In this document: one piece after another, positions 16,286 to 29,000 of the stretch
Layout of the letters: each line of letters starts with the position of its first letter
Numbering within the stretch: the stretch's first letter is position 1
Origin: Lachnoclostridium sp.
GTDB lineage: Bacteria; Bacillota_A; Clostridia; Lachnospirales; Lachnospiraceae
Direction of reading: 5' to 3'
Length of the DNA: 64,000 nt
Assembly (NCBI GenBank): GCA_015057755.1
Contig: SVDR01000002.1
Span: forward strand, 1-64,000
Position numbers and translations under genes: made by a program
The notes under the pieces: generated by a model
The model's input: only the letters and a program-made list of their open reading frames with translations
Database searches by the model: none
Told to the model about the DNA's origin: nothing

Positions 16286-17968
16286 TTAAGCTAAGATCGG
16301 TTTTAATGCCTCTGCAAGAGCATCCTTCTGAGCCTTAGCCTCAGCAACATCTTTACCGAGAGTTGTGAAGTAAGTCTTGATCTTCGGCTCTGTACCGGAC
16401 GGACGAACAACAACTGTTGCACCACCCTCGAGAGAGTAGATCAGAACGTTTGCAGACGGAAGACCTGTCTCTTCTGTCTTCTTGTAGTCAACAGCCTTAA
16501 CAACCTTGTAACCAGCGATCTCTGCCGGCGGGTTCTCACGAAGGCCCTGCATGATGGAAGCCATCTTATCCATACCTGTCAGACCCGGGAACTCGAAGCT
16601 GTCAACGATGTTGAGGTAACGACCATACTGAGCGTAGATCTCCTCAAGACGCTGTTTGATGGAGCTGCCGATGCTTCTGTAGTAAGCAGCCATCTCACAG
16701 ATTAACATGGAACCGATAACGGCATCCTTATCACGAACGTACGGACCAGCAAGGTAACCATAGCTCTCCTCAAAACCGAAGATGAAGCGGTCAACTTCGC
16801 CAGCTGCCTCAAGACCTGCGATCTGGTCGCCGATCCACTTGAATCCTGTGAGGACGTTTCTCATCTCTACACCGTAGTGAGCAGCAACTGCATCAGCAAG
16901 CGGTGTGGAAACGATAGACTTCACAGCTACCGGGTTAGCCGGCATTGTGCCCTTCTCGATACGGCCTGCGCAGATGTAGTCAAGGAGCAGAACGCCCATC
17001 TCGTTACCATTTACAAGCTCATATGTACCATCCGGACATTTCATAGCGATACCAACACGGTCAGCATCCGGGTCAGTTGCTAACATCAGATCTGCGCCAG
17101 TCTCTTCAGCCAGTTTCAGACCTAACTCAAGTGCAGCGTAGATTTCCGGGTTCGGATAGCTGCAAGTTGTGAAGTAACCGTTCGGATACTCCTGCTCCGG
17201 AACGATTGTGATATCTGTGATACCCATATCATCAAGAACTTTAGTTACCGGTACAAGACCAGCACCGTTTAACGGGCTGTAAACAAGCTTTAAGCCTGCT
17301 GTCTTAGCCAGACCCGGACGAACCTGACGAGACTCGATCGCATCATAAAGAGCTTTCTTACAGTCATCGCCAACGAAACGGATGAGACCTCTCTCAACAC
17401 CTTCTGCGAAGGAAATGTGCTGTGCACCTGTGAGAACGTCTGTCTTCTGAATCTCTTCGTATACGATAGCAGCTGCATCATCTGTCATCTGGCAGCCATC
17501 CGGACCGTAAGCCTTGTAACCATTGTACTTAGCCGGGTTGTGGGAAGCTGTAACCATGATACCAGCATTACAGTTGTAGTAACGTGTTGCGAAAGAAAGT
17601 GCCGGTACCGGCATAAGTGCATCGTAAATTCTTACATTGATTCCGTTTGCTGCGAGAACGCCTGCTGCCTCTTTGGCAAAAACGTCACTCTTTAAACGGC
17701 TGTCATAGCTGATCGCAACTAACTGGTTTCCGCCCTGAGTTTTTACCCAGTTAGCAAGACCCTGTGTTGCCTGACGAACAACATGGATATTCATACGGTT
17801 TGTACCCGCACCAAGAACACCACGAAGTCCTGCAGTACCAAACTTCAGTGCTACTGCGAAACGATCCTTGATTTCTTCGTCATTACCTTCAATCTTTGCA
17901 AGCTCCGGCTTTAAGTCAGCGTCCTCTAAATTCGCTGCTAACCAGCGCTCATATTCTGCCTGATACAT
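16286..17968 (-). CDS. pgcA: Phosphoglucomutase / phosphomannomutase
   Basis: A 560-residue alpha-D-phosphohexomutase that interconverts hexose 1- and 6-phosphates, linking central sugar metabolism to nucleotide-sugar and polysaccharide synthesis. The phosphoserine loop VTASHNP has the active serine at S142. The metal loop DPDADR, the sugar loop GFEESYGYL and the phosphate-binding RPSGTEPKIK near the C-terminus are all present. Length fits B. subtilis PgcA. The start at 17968 is chosen because GGGGGT precedes it; an earlier in-frame ATG at 17983 overlaps that site. It is next to the surface-polysaccharide island but has its own promoter and terminator. Confidence 0.93.
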   Translation of the reverse strand: MYQAEYERWLAANLEDADLKPELAKIEGNDEEIKDRFAVALKFGTAGLRGVLGAGTNRMNIHVVRQATQGLANWVKTQGGNQLVAISYDSRLKSDVFAKEAAGVLAANGINVRIYDALMPVPALSFATRYYNCNAGIMVTASHNPAKYNGYKAYGPDGCQMTDDAAAIVYEEIQKTDVLTGAQHISFAEGVERGLIRFVGDDCKKALYDAIESRQVRPGLAKTAGLKLVYSPLNGAGLVPVTKVLDDMGITDITIVPEQEYPNGYFTTCSYPNPEIYAALELGLKLAEETGADLMLATDPDADRVGIAMKCPDGTYELVNGNEMGVLLLDYICAGRIEKGTMPANPVAVKSIVSTPLADAVAAHYGVEMRNVLTGFKWIGDQIAGLEAAGEVDRFIFGFEESYGYLAGPYVRDKDAVIGSMLICEMAAYYRSIGSSIKQRLEEIYAQYGRYLNIVDSFEFPGLTGMDKMASIMQGLRENPPAEIAGYKVVKAVDYKKTEETGLPSANVLIYSLEGGATVVVRPSGTEPKIKTYFTTLGKDVAEAKAQKDALAEALKPILA

Positions 17969-18019
17969 AGTCAGCACCCCCATATATTATTTGAGTAAAT
18001 CAATATTTCTCTACCTTAT

Positions 18020-18048
18020 AATATACTCTTTTCAGGGGGGGATGTCAA
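18020..18048 (-). promoter_or_regulatory. SigA promoter of phosphoglucomutase
   Basis: Minus strand TTGACA (18043-18048), 17-nt spacer containing seven C, TATATT (18020-18025). Confidence 0.8.
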
Positions 18049-18321
18049 GGAAACGTGCTTCTACAATTACATTCTGTCCTGTTAACATTTTACAGTTCAG
18101 AGAAACACACATCATATGAACAAAAATCCGGATCAGGTATACTCTTCATATGATAAAATGCTTCAACAATTGGATAATTAAAATACCACTAACCAATATT
18201 GGAAGATTCTGCAAAATTATTTGGCTGGATTTTTTCAGAATAATTCTCGAATTCAAAAACAACGAATTCCGTTCTATAGTCGGTTCAATAAAATTACTAT
18301 AATACAGCTATTAAACCATCA
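18049..18321. other. A+T-rich intergenic region at the left edge of the surface island
   Basis: About 270 bp with no supported gene. A plus-strand frame from 18116 gives 21 residues, a stop, then about 55 more open codons in the same frame, but it has no ribosome site and resembles no family known to me. It may be a decayed gene or chance. Confidence 0.4.
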
Positions 18322-18365
18322 AAAAGGCTCTTCTGGGAACCTCCTATAGTTCCTGATAGCCTTTT
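18322..18365 (+). terminator. Hairpin with A and T flanks, likely bidirectional terminator
   Basis: AAAAGGCT pairs with AGCCTTTT, enclosing a second pairing of GGAAC with GTTCC. It stands just before the GtrII promoter and may isolate it from upstream reading. Confidence 0.6.
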
Positions 18366-18409
18366 GTTAGCCTAAAGAAAATAAGCTTTATTAATCTATA
18401 AAACAATTG

Positions 18410-18415
18410 TATAAT
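18410..18415 (+). promoter_or_regulatory. -10 box of the GtrII gene promoter
   Basis: Perfect TATAAT with TTTATT 17 nt upstream as a weak -35. The transcript would begin near 18422, before the GTG start at 18450. Confidence 0.5.
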
Positions 18416-18449
18416 AATGGCTAAGATCACATTTACAGGAGGAACTGAT

Positions 18450-19931
18450 GTGCAAACCAATACATCCAATATGCAAATAGCACACTTAAACATAAGCAAA
18501 TTAGAATTGGGAGAACTGAAAAAAGTTTTCCTTTCTCTATTCTTAATTTATGCAGTAGGAATTTCCGCGATTCTTCGAGCTAATTATAATTATATAGATG
18601 ACCAAGGACGAGTTGCCTATGGCTATCAGGAGTGGGAAGGCTTTGGAAGATATCTTTCGAACTTTCTTTCCAATTTTCTTCACGCTGACCCCTATCTGAC
18701 AGATATTTCACCTCTTCCACAATTAATAGCCGCTGGAACTATGGCACTTGCGGGCCTTGTAATTTACCATTTGGTACTTGAAACGAAAAGCTTTTGGTGG
18801 GCCGGAATCATTGCATTGATTCCTCTAGGGCTTTCACCTTATTTTTTAGAGTGTTTTTCCTACAAATATGACGCTCCATATATGGCATTATCAGTATTAT
18901 TTTCAGTTGTCCCACTATTAGTATGGCAATATAGTACGCGCCTATATCTTATCGCCTCAATTCTGAGTATTCTAGGCGTTTGCTTGACATATCAGGCCTC
19001 CAGTGGTATCTTTCCGATGTTTGTTGTACTACTATGTTTGAAACGGTGGAATGCAAAAACAAATAAAAAAACGATCATTACTTTCCTTCTATATTCGGTA
19101 ATAGGTTTCCTAAGCGGTATGGTAATATATAAAGTATTTATTATGCCACCGGCAGATGCATATGTTTCCAATTCCTTACCAGATTTACCCGAATTGCTGC
19201 CCGTTGCATTTGAGCACCTGAAGCAATACTATCAAAAGGTAATTGAAGATTTTAAAAAGGAATGGATTGTTTTGATCCTACTCCTTGTTTGTTGTTTCAT
19301 AGAATCAATGGTACTCTCATCCAAGCAAGGTAAAATAATAGCACTTTTTATCTCGTTGATAGCTGTCTGCTTTATGTGTATGCTAGCCTTTGGTGCATAT
19401 GTAGTAATCGAAAAACCGCTTTTTGAACCAAGAGCCATGTATGGTTTTGGAATACTAATTGCCCTCCTCAATATTGGAGCAATATCTGAAAAAACTTGGA
19501 CTTCTAAACTTATCTGTGCGATACTTGGATGGATATTTTTTGTTTTTTCCTTTACATATGGAAATGCATTGTCCGCTCAAAAAGATTATGAAAATTTTCG
19601 TATTGAAGCAGTTGTAATGGACTTAAGTGAATTAGATGTTATGGCAAACGATACAGCAAAGCAAGTTCAAATAGTCGGTTCGGTCGGATTAGCCCCTATC
19701 CTTAGGAATATGCCTCAGGACTATAACATGCTAAATCGTTTGATTCCCATCCAATTTCGCGAAAAATGGATATGGGGCTGCTATCAGTGGAGACATTATT
19801 ACGGACTAAAAAACGTAAATGTCAACCTAAATACAGATTTAAAAGATGCACATCTGCCAATATTGAAAGAGTCTGCTTATCATACAATTAGGGGAGATGC
19901 ACATAATATTTTGATTGAAGTAAGAGAATAG
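18450..19931 (+). CDS. GtrII-like glucosyltransferase, multi-spanning membrane protein
   Basis: A 493-residue membrane protein with about ten helices. The motif ILRANYNYIDDQGRVAYGY early in the first outer loop, with the acidic Asp-Asp pair, and the following RYLSNFLSNFLH segment are typical of the GtrII domain family, polyprenyl-phosphate-glucose dependent transferases that decorate surface polysaccharides on the outer side of the membrane. The GTG at 18450 is chosen because AGGAGG lies seven bases before it; an upstream ATG at 18417 lacks one. It converges on the giant surface-protein gene, and its A+T-rich composition resembles the polysaccharide operon. The donor sugar is inferred from the family. 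Confidence 0.8.
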   Translation: MQTNTSNMQIAHLNISKLELGELKKVFLSLFLIYAVGISAILRANYNYIDDQGRVAYGYQEWEGFGRYLSNFLSNFLHADPYLTDISPLPQLIAAGTMALAGLVIYHLVLETKSFWWAGIIALIPLGLSPYFLECFSYKYDAPYMALSVLFSVVPLLVWQYSTRLYLIASILSILGVCLTYQASSGIFPMFVVLLCLKRWNAKTNKKTIITFLLYSVIGFLSGMVIYKVFIMPPADAYVSNSLPDLPELLPVAFEHLKQYYQKVIEDFKKEWIVLILLLVCCFIESMVLSSKQGKIIALFISLIAVCFMCMLAFGAYVVIEKPLFEPRAMYGFGILIALLNIGAISEKTWTSKLICAILGWIFFVFSFTYGNALSAQKDYENFRIEAVVMDLSELDVMANDTAKQVQIVGSVGLAPILRNMPQDYNMLNRLIPIQFREKWIWGCYQWRHYYGLKNVNVNLNTDLKDAHLPILKESAYHTIRGDAHNILIEVRE

Positions 19932-19970
19932 TACAAGAAAACTAAATCAAATAATCTTATATCAATATTT

Positions 19971-20012
19971 AAGGCAGAGTTCCATATAAAAGGGACTCCG
20001 CCTTTGTTTTTT
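19971..20012 (+). terminator. Intrinsic terminator between GtrII gene and giant gene
   Basis: AAGGCAGAGTTCC, loop ATATAAAA, GGGACTCCGCCTT, TGTTTTTT. The complementary side also ends in an A+T-rich stretch, so it may stop the convergent giant-gene transcript too. Confidence 0.8.
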
Positions 20013-20066
20013 ATACAAGAAGAGGCAGCACCAAAGTGCCACCCCTTCTATACGTACATTTCATAT

Positions 20067-23000
20067 TTACTGTGTTCTGCTTTCATCCAGTACACCATCT
20101 GCACCAACATATGCATCACCGATCCATCTGTCAGTCAGCATTGCGCCTCTGGTTCCGTCAGACTCCGGATTCAGGTAATACCATTTACCGTCAATCTGAT
20201 TCCAGCCTATGTACATACGGCCCAGTGTACCATCGGATGTCGGATTCAGGTAATACCATAATCCGCCAAACAGTGTCCAACCTGTTACCATATGACCACT
20301 GTTATCAAAGTAGAACCAGTCAAAGTTGGACTGTCCCTTGGAAGCATCCGCATACGGGTTGTGAAGAGCTGCCCACATATTCTTATACGGAACACCGTCA
20401 TTTCTTGTGAACTCCCAATTCTCTTCCGTATCCTGATTCCAGGAACCCCAAACCACATAATCCGGAAGATCCGCTACATCTGCAGAAGTATTCCCTGTAG
20501 TTGTATTGGTGTTCGTTGTTGTGCCGGTCACCGGTTTGGATCCTGCGCCATTGTAGAGACCAGTCGCATCACCAACCAGTACACCGTCTACACCAACATA
20601 ACGGCCATCGATCCAGGAATCTGTGATCATCGCACCACGTCTTCCATCGGACTCCGGATTCAGATAATACCACTTACCGCCAATCTGATTCCATCCTGTG
20701 TACATACGACCAAGTGTTCCGTCAGAATCCTCATGGAGATAATACCAGTCACCACCATACTGAATCCAACCGGTTACCATATGACCTTCGCTATCGAAGT
20801 AAAACCAGTCGAAGTTGGACTGTCCCTTGGATACATCAGCATACGGATTTGCAACTGCTGCCCACTTGTCTTTATAAGCATTACCATTGCTGTCGATGAA
20901 CATCCAGTCATCTTCTGCAGTAGTCTTGCCAACATCAGTACCTGCCGCCACTTTGTTTCCATCCTCAACTTTAGACCAAGAACCGGAAACTACGTACTCC
21001 GGTAAGTAACTGCTGCCCGCAGAGCTGCCACCGGCTGCTCCGCCGCCAGCTGCACCACCGCCACCGCCGGAAGAGGAGCCACCGCCGCCTCCACCGCCGC
21101 CGGAGGAGGAACCACCGCCTCCACCAGAAGAGGAGCCCGGAGCCTGCAATACGCCTTGAGAATTAAACGTATGCTTCACACCATCAATTGTCTTTACTCC
21201 CACAGCCAAATGTCCATCTTCATATGCATAATATGTCTCATCGAAAATAGTAAACCAACCATCATTTCTCGGCTCACCAGCCCAGTAATAATACAGATAT
21301 CCGTTTTCTTTAACTACGCATCCCTTAACCAATTTGCCTGTAGCGTTCTCGAATGTATAGAGAAGTCCGTCCATATAGTGAAGAACTGTTTCTTCATCAC
21401 TTGTTCTATCCTGGACTTGTACACCATACATATTCGTTGCATACCATGCCTCTGGATCTGGATCCCAACCATTCTTAACCCAGGAATCCTTCTTGGCTAC
21501 ACCGCCCCAATAATAGAAATCATCCTTGTTAAAGTAACCTCGTAATGCTTTACCACTTTCATCAAAGTCATAATATGCATTCTTGGATTTTGATTCATCA
21601 TCCGGGTATACCTGTGTTCCGGTTGTTGCTGCACCGGTTGTAGCATTGAAATGGTACAGATCTTCACCAATATATGTCCAGCCATAAACCTTACGACCAT
21701 CCATATAATAGTACGTCTTACCATCTGATTTAACAATAAGACCGGATGTACCACCAACGAGCTTACCATTTTCAAAGATCATCAGAACCTCGTCCATGGC
21801 GTGTTTTCCGTTATATCCATCACCATTTTCATCGAAACAATAGTCCTCATCTCCAACATCAACCCAACCGATTTGGAGCGTACCGTTTTTCGCATAGTGG
21901 ACAATATCACCTGTTTCAAACAGACCAGTATACTTCGTCTGACCGATGTTGATACCATCATTACCAAAGTCATAATAGTAATCTCCAACAGCCTGAATTC
22001 CTGTGTATCTCTCACCACTTACGTAGTAAGCATATCCACCGTCTTCATATACCCATCCATTCTTTAAAGAATTGATAAGTGTATAAGAATCTATAAACTC
22101 CTTATAGACATCACCAAATGATCCGCCCTTTTCAGACTCATCATCTGGATTTACGAACGGTTCCAGACCATAAATCTCCCGATTTTCCGGATCACTCGCA
22201 AAGGAATATAATGCATTGGCACGCAGATAGATCTCATAACTAATCGCGCCGGTATTAGTCAGAGATAATTGATCATTTTCATCCCATGCAGCATCATCCT
22301 TCGGAGTCAATTTAATTCCACTTACGATACACAGCGGATTTGCTGTTTCCGGATCAATTGCTGTAGTCTGATCCTTCCACTTCAGAGGCAATGTCAGTTC
22401 ATTTGTCTCCTCATTGAATGTAACTCTGTTCTTATCGTAAATAAAATACTCATTTACAACTGTAAGCTTAGAGTAATCCACGTCAACATTCGGATCAAAT
22501 TTGATTACTGCTTTAACTTCTGTCAATACACTCACACGTTCAGCCAACTGCAGCAGGAAGTTCCATGCAGAAGCATCCTCCGCATCAGCACCCGGAAGCA
22601 TATAGATTAAGTCACTCAATTGTTCCGGAATCGGAATCTGTGTCATATCGATTGCAAAGATATAGGATGTGATCATTGGCTCATCCAGTTTGTCAACCAT
22701 ATATGTCACATGATCTGTGGTAGTAGAGTTGGTAACCTTACGATCCCAAGAAAGCTGACGGTCACCGCCAGTTGCCTTGTCAAAGTCAAAGGTTGCCTCG
22801 CCCTGATTATACAGATAAATGATCATAGATCCGGCTACTGATTCGTCTGTCTTCAATGCAGCTGTCACAGTAGTATTTTTAAGTCCGGATCCCTCCGTTC
22901 CTGTAAATTCGAAACCATTTACTACACCTGCTAATTCATTGCTCAAACTGAATACTAAGTCTGCAGCAGTAATCGCCACTTCCTTACCTTCATAAAGAGC

Positions 23001-26000
23001 AACAACCGGTAACGTAATCTTAGAACCATAGATTGCGTCCATCTTCTCACGTTTGAAGTAAACTGTATCTGGATTTACAATATGTAATGTCTTTGTTGCA
23101 AGAAGCTCATCTTCAAGCCACAACTGAACATTTACATCGCCAAGTCTCTTACCAGTAAACACGCCATCCTGAGTGATAGAGCCCCATCTTTCATCAGATA
23201 CTTTCCATTCAATACCCTCCGGAAGATCAGCCGGGTTACCTGTTGCACTTACACCAGATGCAGAAACCTGAACATTAGTTCCAATTGTCATATAGTTCTT
23301 TTCTGCAGTAATTAATGCATGATCAAATGCAGTATCACTCGGAGCCGTAGAAACTACAAACCATGATGTACTTACAGAACGCTGGAATCCGTCTGACGGG
23401 TTATTGATTACTTCTAACTCATCGGAACCTTCCTGCTTTGCGACATAAGTAGTTGATCCACCACCATCCAGATTGATTGCATGTTCACATCCAGCCTCAA
23501 GCATGATCTGTGCAATTTCCTGCATACTAGCACCACAGGAAATTGGCTCCTGGCGTCCGTCAGCGACCATCAATACAACTTTACCGGTCTTTGTAATACC
23601 AATCGCAGTTCTGCCTGCACGGTTTGAAGTATAAGAATCCGAATAGGATACCGTAATCTCTCCATCCTTAACAAGCGTTGCTCCAAATCCTGCAATTGCC
23701 TCCTTCACACGACCTTTATAAATTGTGTTATATTCTGCTGTTGTGCCAATTACCGGTGTACCATCATCAAGGATTCCAAAGAAACCATTACCGTCAATCG
23801 GATGATACTCAACACCACCCATAACGAGCAGACCACCCGGTTCGCCTGTCTGCATATTGAATCCGGCACCGTTTGTACTTACAATTACATTGTAATTTGG
23901 GATATAATCCTCGCTTTCCGGATTGCCGTAACGCTCCTGTGCGGCATTCGCCTGATCGAGAACACGGGCCATGCCCCAACCCTTACTTGGATCATTATCC
24001 TTATAGTTCGCATATAAATCTACATACTGACTGGTAATATCCGCAGTTGCCACATAATAACGAAGCGTCTTATCGTCTGCTGTTGTTACCTTTTTAATTT
24101 CCTGTGTGATACCAGGAGCAAGCGTGGAGAACTCCTCACTTACGATATCGTAATAAATGTTTTCTCCAAGCTCTACATAGTCACCTGCCAGTTTACAGAT
24201 ATAATCTGCAAATGCATAACAGCAAGCTCGTCTCATCTCAGAGAGATCCATAGCATTGAATGTTCTTGTTCCCTCTAATGTACCGATTACACTATTTCCT
24301 GTATACGCAGCAAATACCGCATTTCGAATACCTGTACGGCTTGTAACACCATCTAATCTATGATCCAGGAAATATGATGCACGTTCCTCATTTGTCAGAT
24401 CTTCAGTGAAATGATTTTTCAGGATTGCATATAAATCTCCTACTTCATACTCTTCCACTTTCTCTAACTCTGTTGTTACATAAAAACCATCCAGATCACC
24501 AAAAACATCTGTTTCACTAAAACTTCCTTCCGCAGGTTTCTCTCCATGCATCTTGATGATTTCTGCATCTGTTTTTAAGAAATACTTGGTATTAATCTCC
24601 TCCACAAGTGCTTCCACTTCTACAGAAGTTACACCAAACTGATCTGACAGACTCAGTAAGTCTACAAGATCTCCGGCCCATCCGGCAACGTCTGCGTGAT
24701 TCTGACTGAAGTTATTATGATAGGTGATATCCATTGTACCAAACATGTGACCAATATCCGTATAATCACCGTTCGGGAGATAGAAGTTTTCGATGTTTTT
24801 CAGTCGAGTAACGCCTATCATCTCATCTTCATCTGTTATACCTTCGTTCAACGCATTTTCTGTTTCTGTTACATATTTTGCAAAACCAGCATCCTCATAA
24901 CCAGCCATGATATTCCAAGAACCGGAGTTATATCGGTCAACACCAGTACGAATATACTTAATTACTAAGTTAACCGGATCTTTACCTGGATTTGCTCTTG
25001 AATATGCTACAGCAAGCTCCTCAAGAAGACTCAGATTTTCCATAAAGGTATCGAAATCTTCAATAGGAGGTTTCTCTAATGTCGGAAGTTCCACGTATGT
25101 AGAATATGTACATACTTTACACTTCTCATATGCTTCCCAGCCAATTGATGTGTATGTCGGTTCTACAGCATCTACAAATTCCAATATATGTCCAGGTGCT
25201 GGCTCGATTTCCACCTTCGTAATACCATCTCTTGAACATGTAAATGTTCGTTCACCAGGCATAACACAAGTTGGTTTCAAGGTAACAATACCTTCTCCCC
25301 AATCGTGATCGAGAGCCGGTACTACTTCTTGAGCTACCAATACCTCATTACATACAGAACAATGTTTTCCTTCTGTAAAACCCGTTTCTGTACATGTAGC
25401 CGCTACCGCGTCATCAATTTCCTCGGTATGACCGAGCGCCGGAATTTCCTCCTGAGCTACCAGTACTTCTCCACATACAGAACAATGACTTCCTTCTGTT
25501 GCACCTGCTTCTGTACAGTTCGATGCAGAAGCAACATCAATCACTACATTATGACCAAGAGCCTCAACAACCTCCTGAGCTGTCAGCACCTCTTTACATA
25601 CAGAACAATGCTTTCCTTCCGTGAGACCATTTTCTGTACAGGTTGCTTCCACAGCCTCGTCAATCACCTCTTTATGGCCAAGGGCGTCTACTATTTCCTG
25701 AGCTACCAGCACCTCTTTACATACGGAACAATGCTTTCCTTCCGTAAAACCGTTTTCTGTACAGGTTGCTTCTACAGCCTCATCAATCACCTCTTTATGA
25801 CCGAGAACTGGTATTACCTCCTGGGCCTGCAATACAGTATTGCATACAGAACAATGTTCACCTTTCGTTAAACCAGTCTCTGTACAAGTTGCCGCTACTG
25901 CTTCATCAATCACAGGTGTATGACCAGTTGCCGCTACCGGTGTCTGAGGAACAATCGTTGTATTACATACAGAACAATGACTGCCGGCTGTTTTACCATT

Positions 26001-29000
26001 TGTTGTACATGTTGGCGCTACTGCTTCATCTACTACCTCAGTATGACCAAGTGCGTCAACAACTTCCTGAGCTACTAATACTTCCTTACATACAGAACAG
26101 TGTTTTCCTTCCGTAAGACCTGTTTCCGTACAGGTTGATGCCACCGCTTCATCAATTACCTCAGTATGGCCAAGGGCATCTACTACTTCCTGGGCTACTA
26201 ATTCTTCTCCACATACGGAACAGTGCTTTCCTTCCGTAAGACCTGTTTCTGTACAGGTTGATGCTACTGCTTTATCTACTACTTCGGTATGACCGAGAGC
26301 CGGTCTTACTTCCTGTTTCTGTATCTCCGCATTACATACAGAGCAATGAATTCCCTCGGTAAGGCCTGTTTCCGTACAGGTCGGCGCTTTCGCTTCATCT
26401 ACTACTCTCGTATGGCCTGTTGCCGGTACTACTGTCTGCACTACAAGTATCTTTCCACACACAGAACATTTACTACCTTCCGTTAAACCATTCTTTAAGC
26501 AAGATGGCGCTACAGCATTTACTGCTTCTGCAGTATGAGCAAGAGCATCTACTACTTCCTGAGCTACAAGAATTTCTCCACATACAGAACAATGGCTTCC
26601 CTCGGTAAGGCCTGTTTTTTCACACTCCGGCTCAACCGCTGCATCTGTCACTTCTGTGTGTCCAAGAGCGTCTACCACTTCTTGGGCTACAAGTACTTCT
26701 TCACATACAGAACAGTGCGTTCCTTCTGTAAGTCCGGTTTCTGTACAATCTGGAGCTACTGCCGCATCTGTTACCTCTGTGTGACCAAGGGCAGCTACCA
26801 CTTCCTGGGCTACCAATACTTCATTACATACAGAACAGTGCGTTCCTTTTGTTAAACCAGTGTTTGTACAATCTGGAGCTACTACTTTGTCTACTACTTC
26901 TTTGTGACCAAGAGCAGCTACCGTATCCTGTGCAACTAAAACACGATCACATACAGAACAATGTCTTCCCTCAGTAAGACCTGTTTCCGTACAGGTCGGT
27001 GCTACTGCTGCATCTGTTACCGGTGTATGACCAAGGGCAGCTATTGTTTTCTGGGCAGCTAACACAGTATTACATACGGAGCAATGACTTCCGGCAGTTT
27101 TGCCGGTTGTTGTACATGTTGGCGCTACTGCTTCATCCACGACCTCAGTATGACCAAGTGCATCTATCACTTCCTGGGCTGCCAATACTTCTTTACATAC
27201 GGAACAGTGCTTTCCTTCTGTTAAGCCGGTTGCTGTACATGCCGGGGCTACTGCTTCGTCTACTACTTCTGTATGACCAAGCGCATCGACTACTGTCTGT
27301 GCTACCAGTACTTCGTTACATGCAGAGCAATGCTTTCCTTCTGTTAAACCGGTTGCTGTACATGTAGCCGCTACTGCTGCATCAATTACTTCTGTATGAC
27401 CAAGCGCATCGACTACTGTCTGTGCTACCAGTACTTCGTTACATGCAGAGCAATGCGTTCCTTCTGTTAAACCAGTATTTGTACAATCTGGAGCTACTGC
27501 TGCATCAATTACTTCTGTATGACCAAGGGCATCGACTACTGTCTGTGCTACCAATACTTCGTTACATGCAGAGCAGTGCTTTCCTTCTGTTAAACCAGTA
27601 TTTGTACAATCTGGAGCTACTGCTTCATCAATTACCTCTGTATGACCGAGTGCTTTCACTACTTCCTGCGCAACCAATACTTCTTTACATACGGAACAAT
27701 GTTTTCCTTCTGTAAGACCCGTTTCGGTACATGTTGGAGCTACCACTTCATCAATCACTTCTGTATGACCGAGTGCTTTTACTTCTTCCTGCGCAACTAA
27801 TACTTTTTTACATACGGAACAGTGCTTTCCTTCTGTTAAGCCGGTTGCTGTACACGTCGGAGATGTTGCTTTATCCACCACCTCGGTGTGCGGAATCATT
27901 GGTATTACTTCCTGAGAAACCAATATCTCATTACATCTGCCGCAATGACTTCCCTCTGTAAGACCTGTTGTTGTACAGGTCGCTGCTACCGCCTTATCAG
28001 TCACACTAATGTGGTTAAGAGCATCAACCTTATATTGCTGAGTCAAAACTTTTTCACATACGGAGCAATGTTTTCCTTCTGTAAGACCCGTTTCGGTACA
28101 TGTTGGAGCTACTGCTGCATCAATTACTTCTGTATGACCAAGCGCATCGACTACTGTCTGTGCTACCAGTACTTCGTTACATACAGAACAGTGCTTTCCT
28201 TCTGTTAAGCCGGTTGCTGTACATGTAGCCGCTACTGCTGCATCAATTACTTCTGTATGGCCAAGAGCATCTACTACTGTCTGTGCTACCAATACTTCGT
28301 TACATACGGAACAATGTTTTCCTTCTGTTAAACCAGTATTTGTACAATCTGGAGCTACTGCTGCATCAATCACTTCTGTATGACCGAGTGCTTTTACTTC
28401 TTCCTGCGCTACTAATACCTCATTACATACAGAACAATGCTTTCCTTCTGTTAAACCAGTATTTGTACAATCTGGAGCTACTGCTGCATCAATTACTTCA
28501 CTGTGAGCAATTGTTGGTACCGTTTCCTGCGCCACAAGTACTTCATTACATACGGAACAATGGCTTCCCTCTGTAAGACCTGTTTTTGAACATGTAGCAG
28601 CCACTGCTTCATCTACCACTACTGTATGGCCAATAGTTGCAACTGTTTCATTCTTTGTCTCTCCACATGTGCCACAAGTAGCTGTCTTTGTACCTTCTTT
28701 GCTACAAGTTGGATCAATGGTAATTTTCCAATCCCCCCACGCATGACCAAGAGCAGGAATAGTTTCTGCACCACTCGTATAATCACAACGTGAACGTGAA
28801 CATTTACTTCCAGCAGAAGAACCTGCTTCTGTACAGGTTGGTGCCACATAGTCATGGTATTCTAAATTATGTCCTAATGCCGGTAATACATCCTGCTTCG
28901 TCGCTGCATAACACACATTACAGAAATAGAATGCCAAGCCCTCTGTCGTACAAGTTGCCGCAGTTATGTCCTCAGTCCATTTCCATGAATGTCCTAATGC

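Noticed and set aside
18116..18348. Short plus-strand frame broken by one stop, as a possible pseudogene
   Set aside because: No ribosome site and no recognised family; cannot be told from chance in A+T-rich DNA.
20067..20500. Sortase LPXTG anchor at the end of the giant protein
   Set aside because: The C-terminus ends in a wall-binding repeat with no LPXTG, hydrophobic helix or basic tail.
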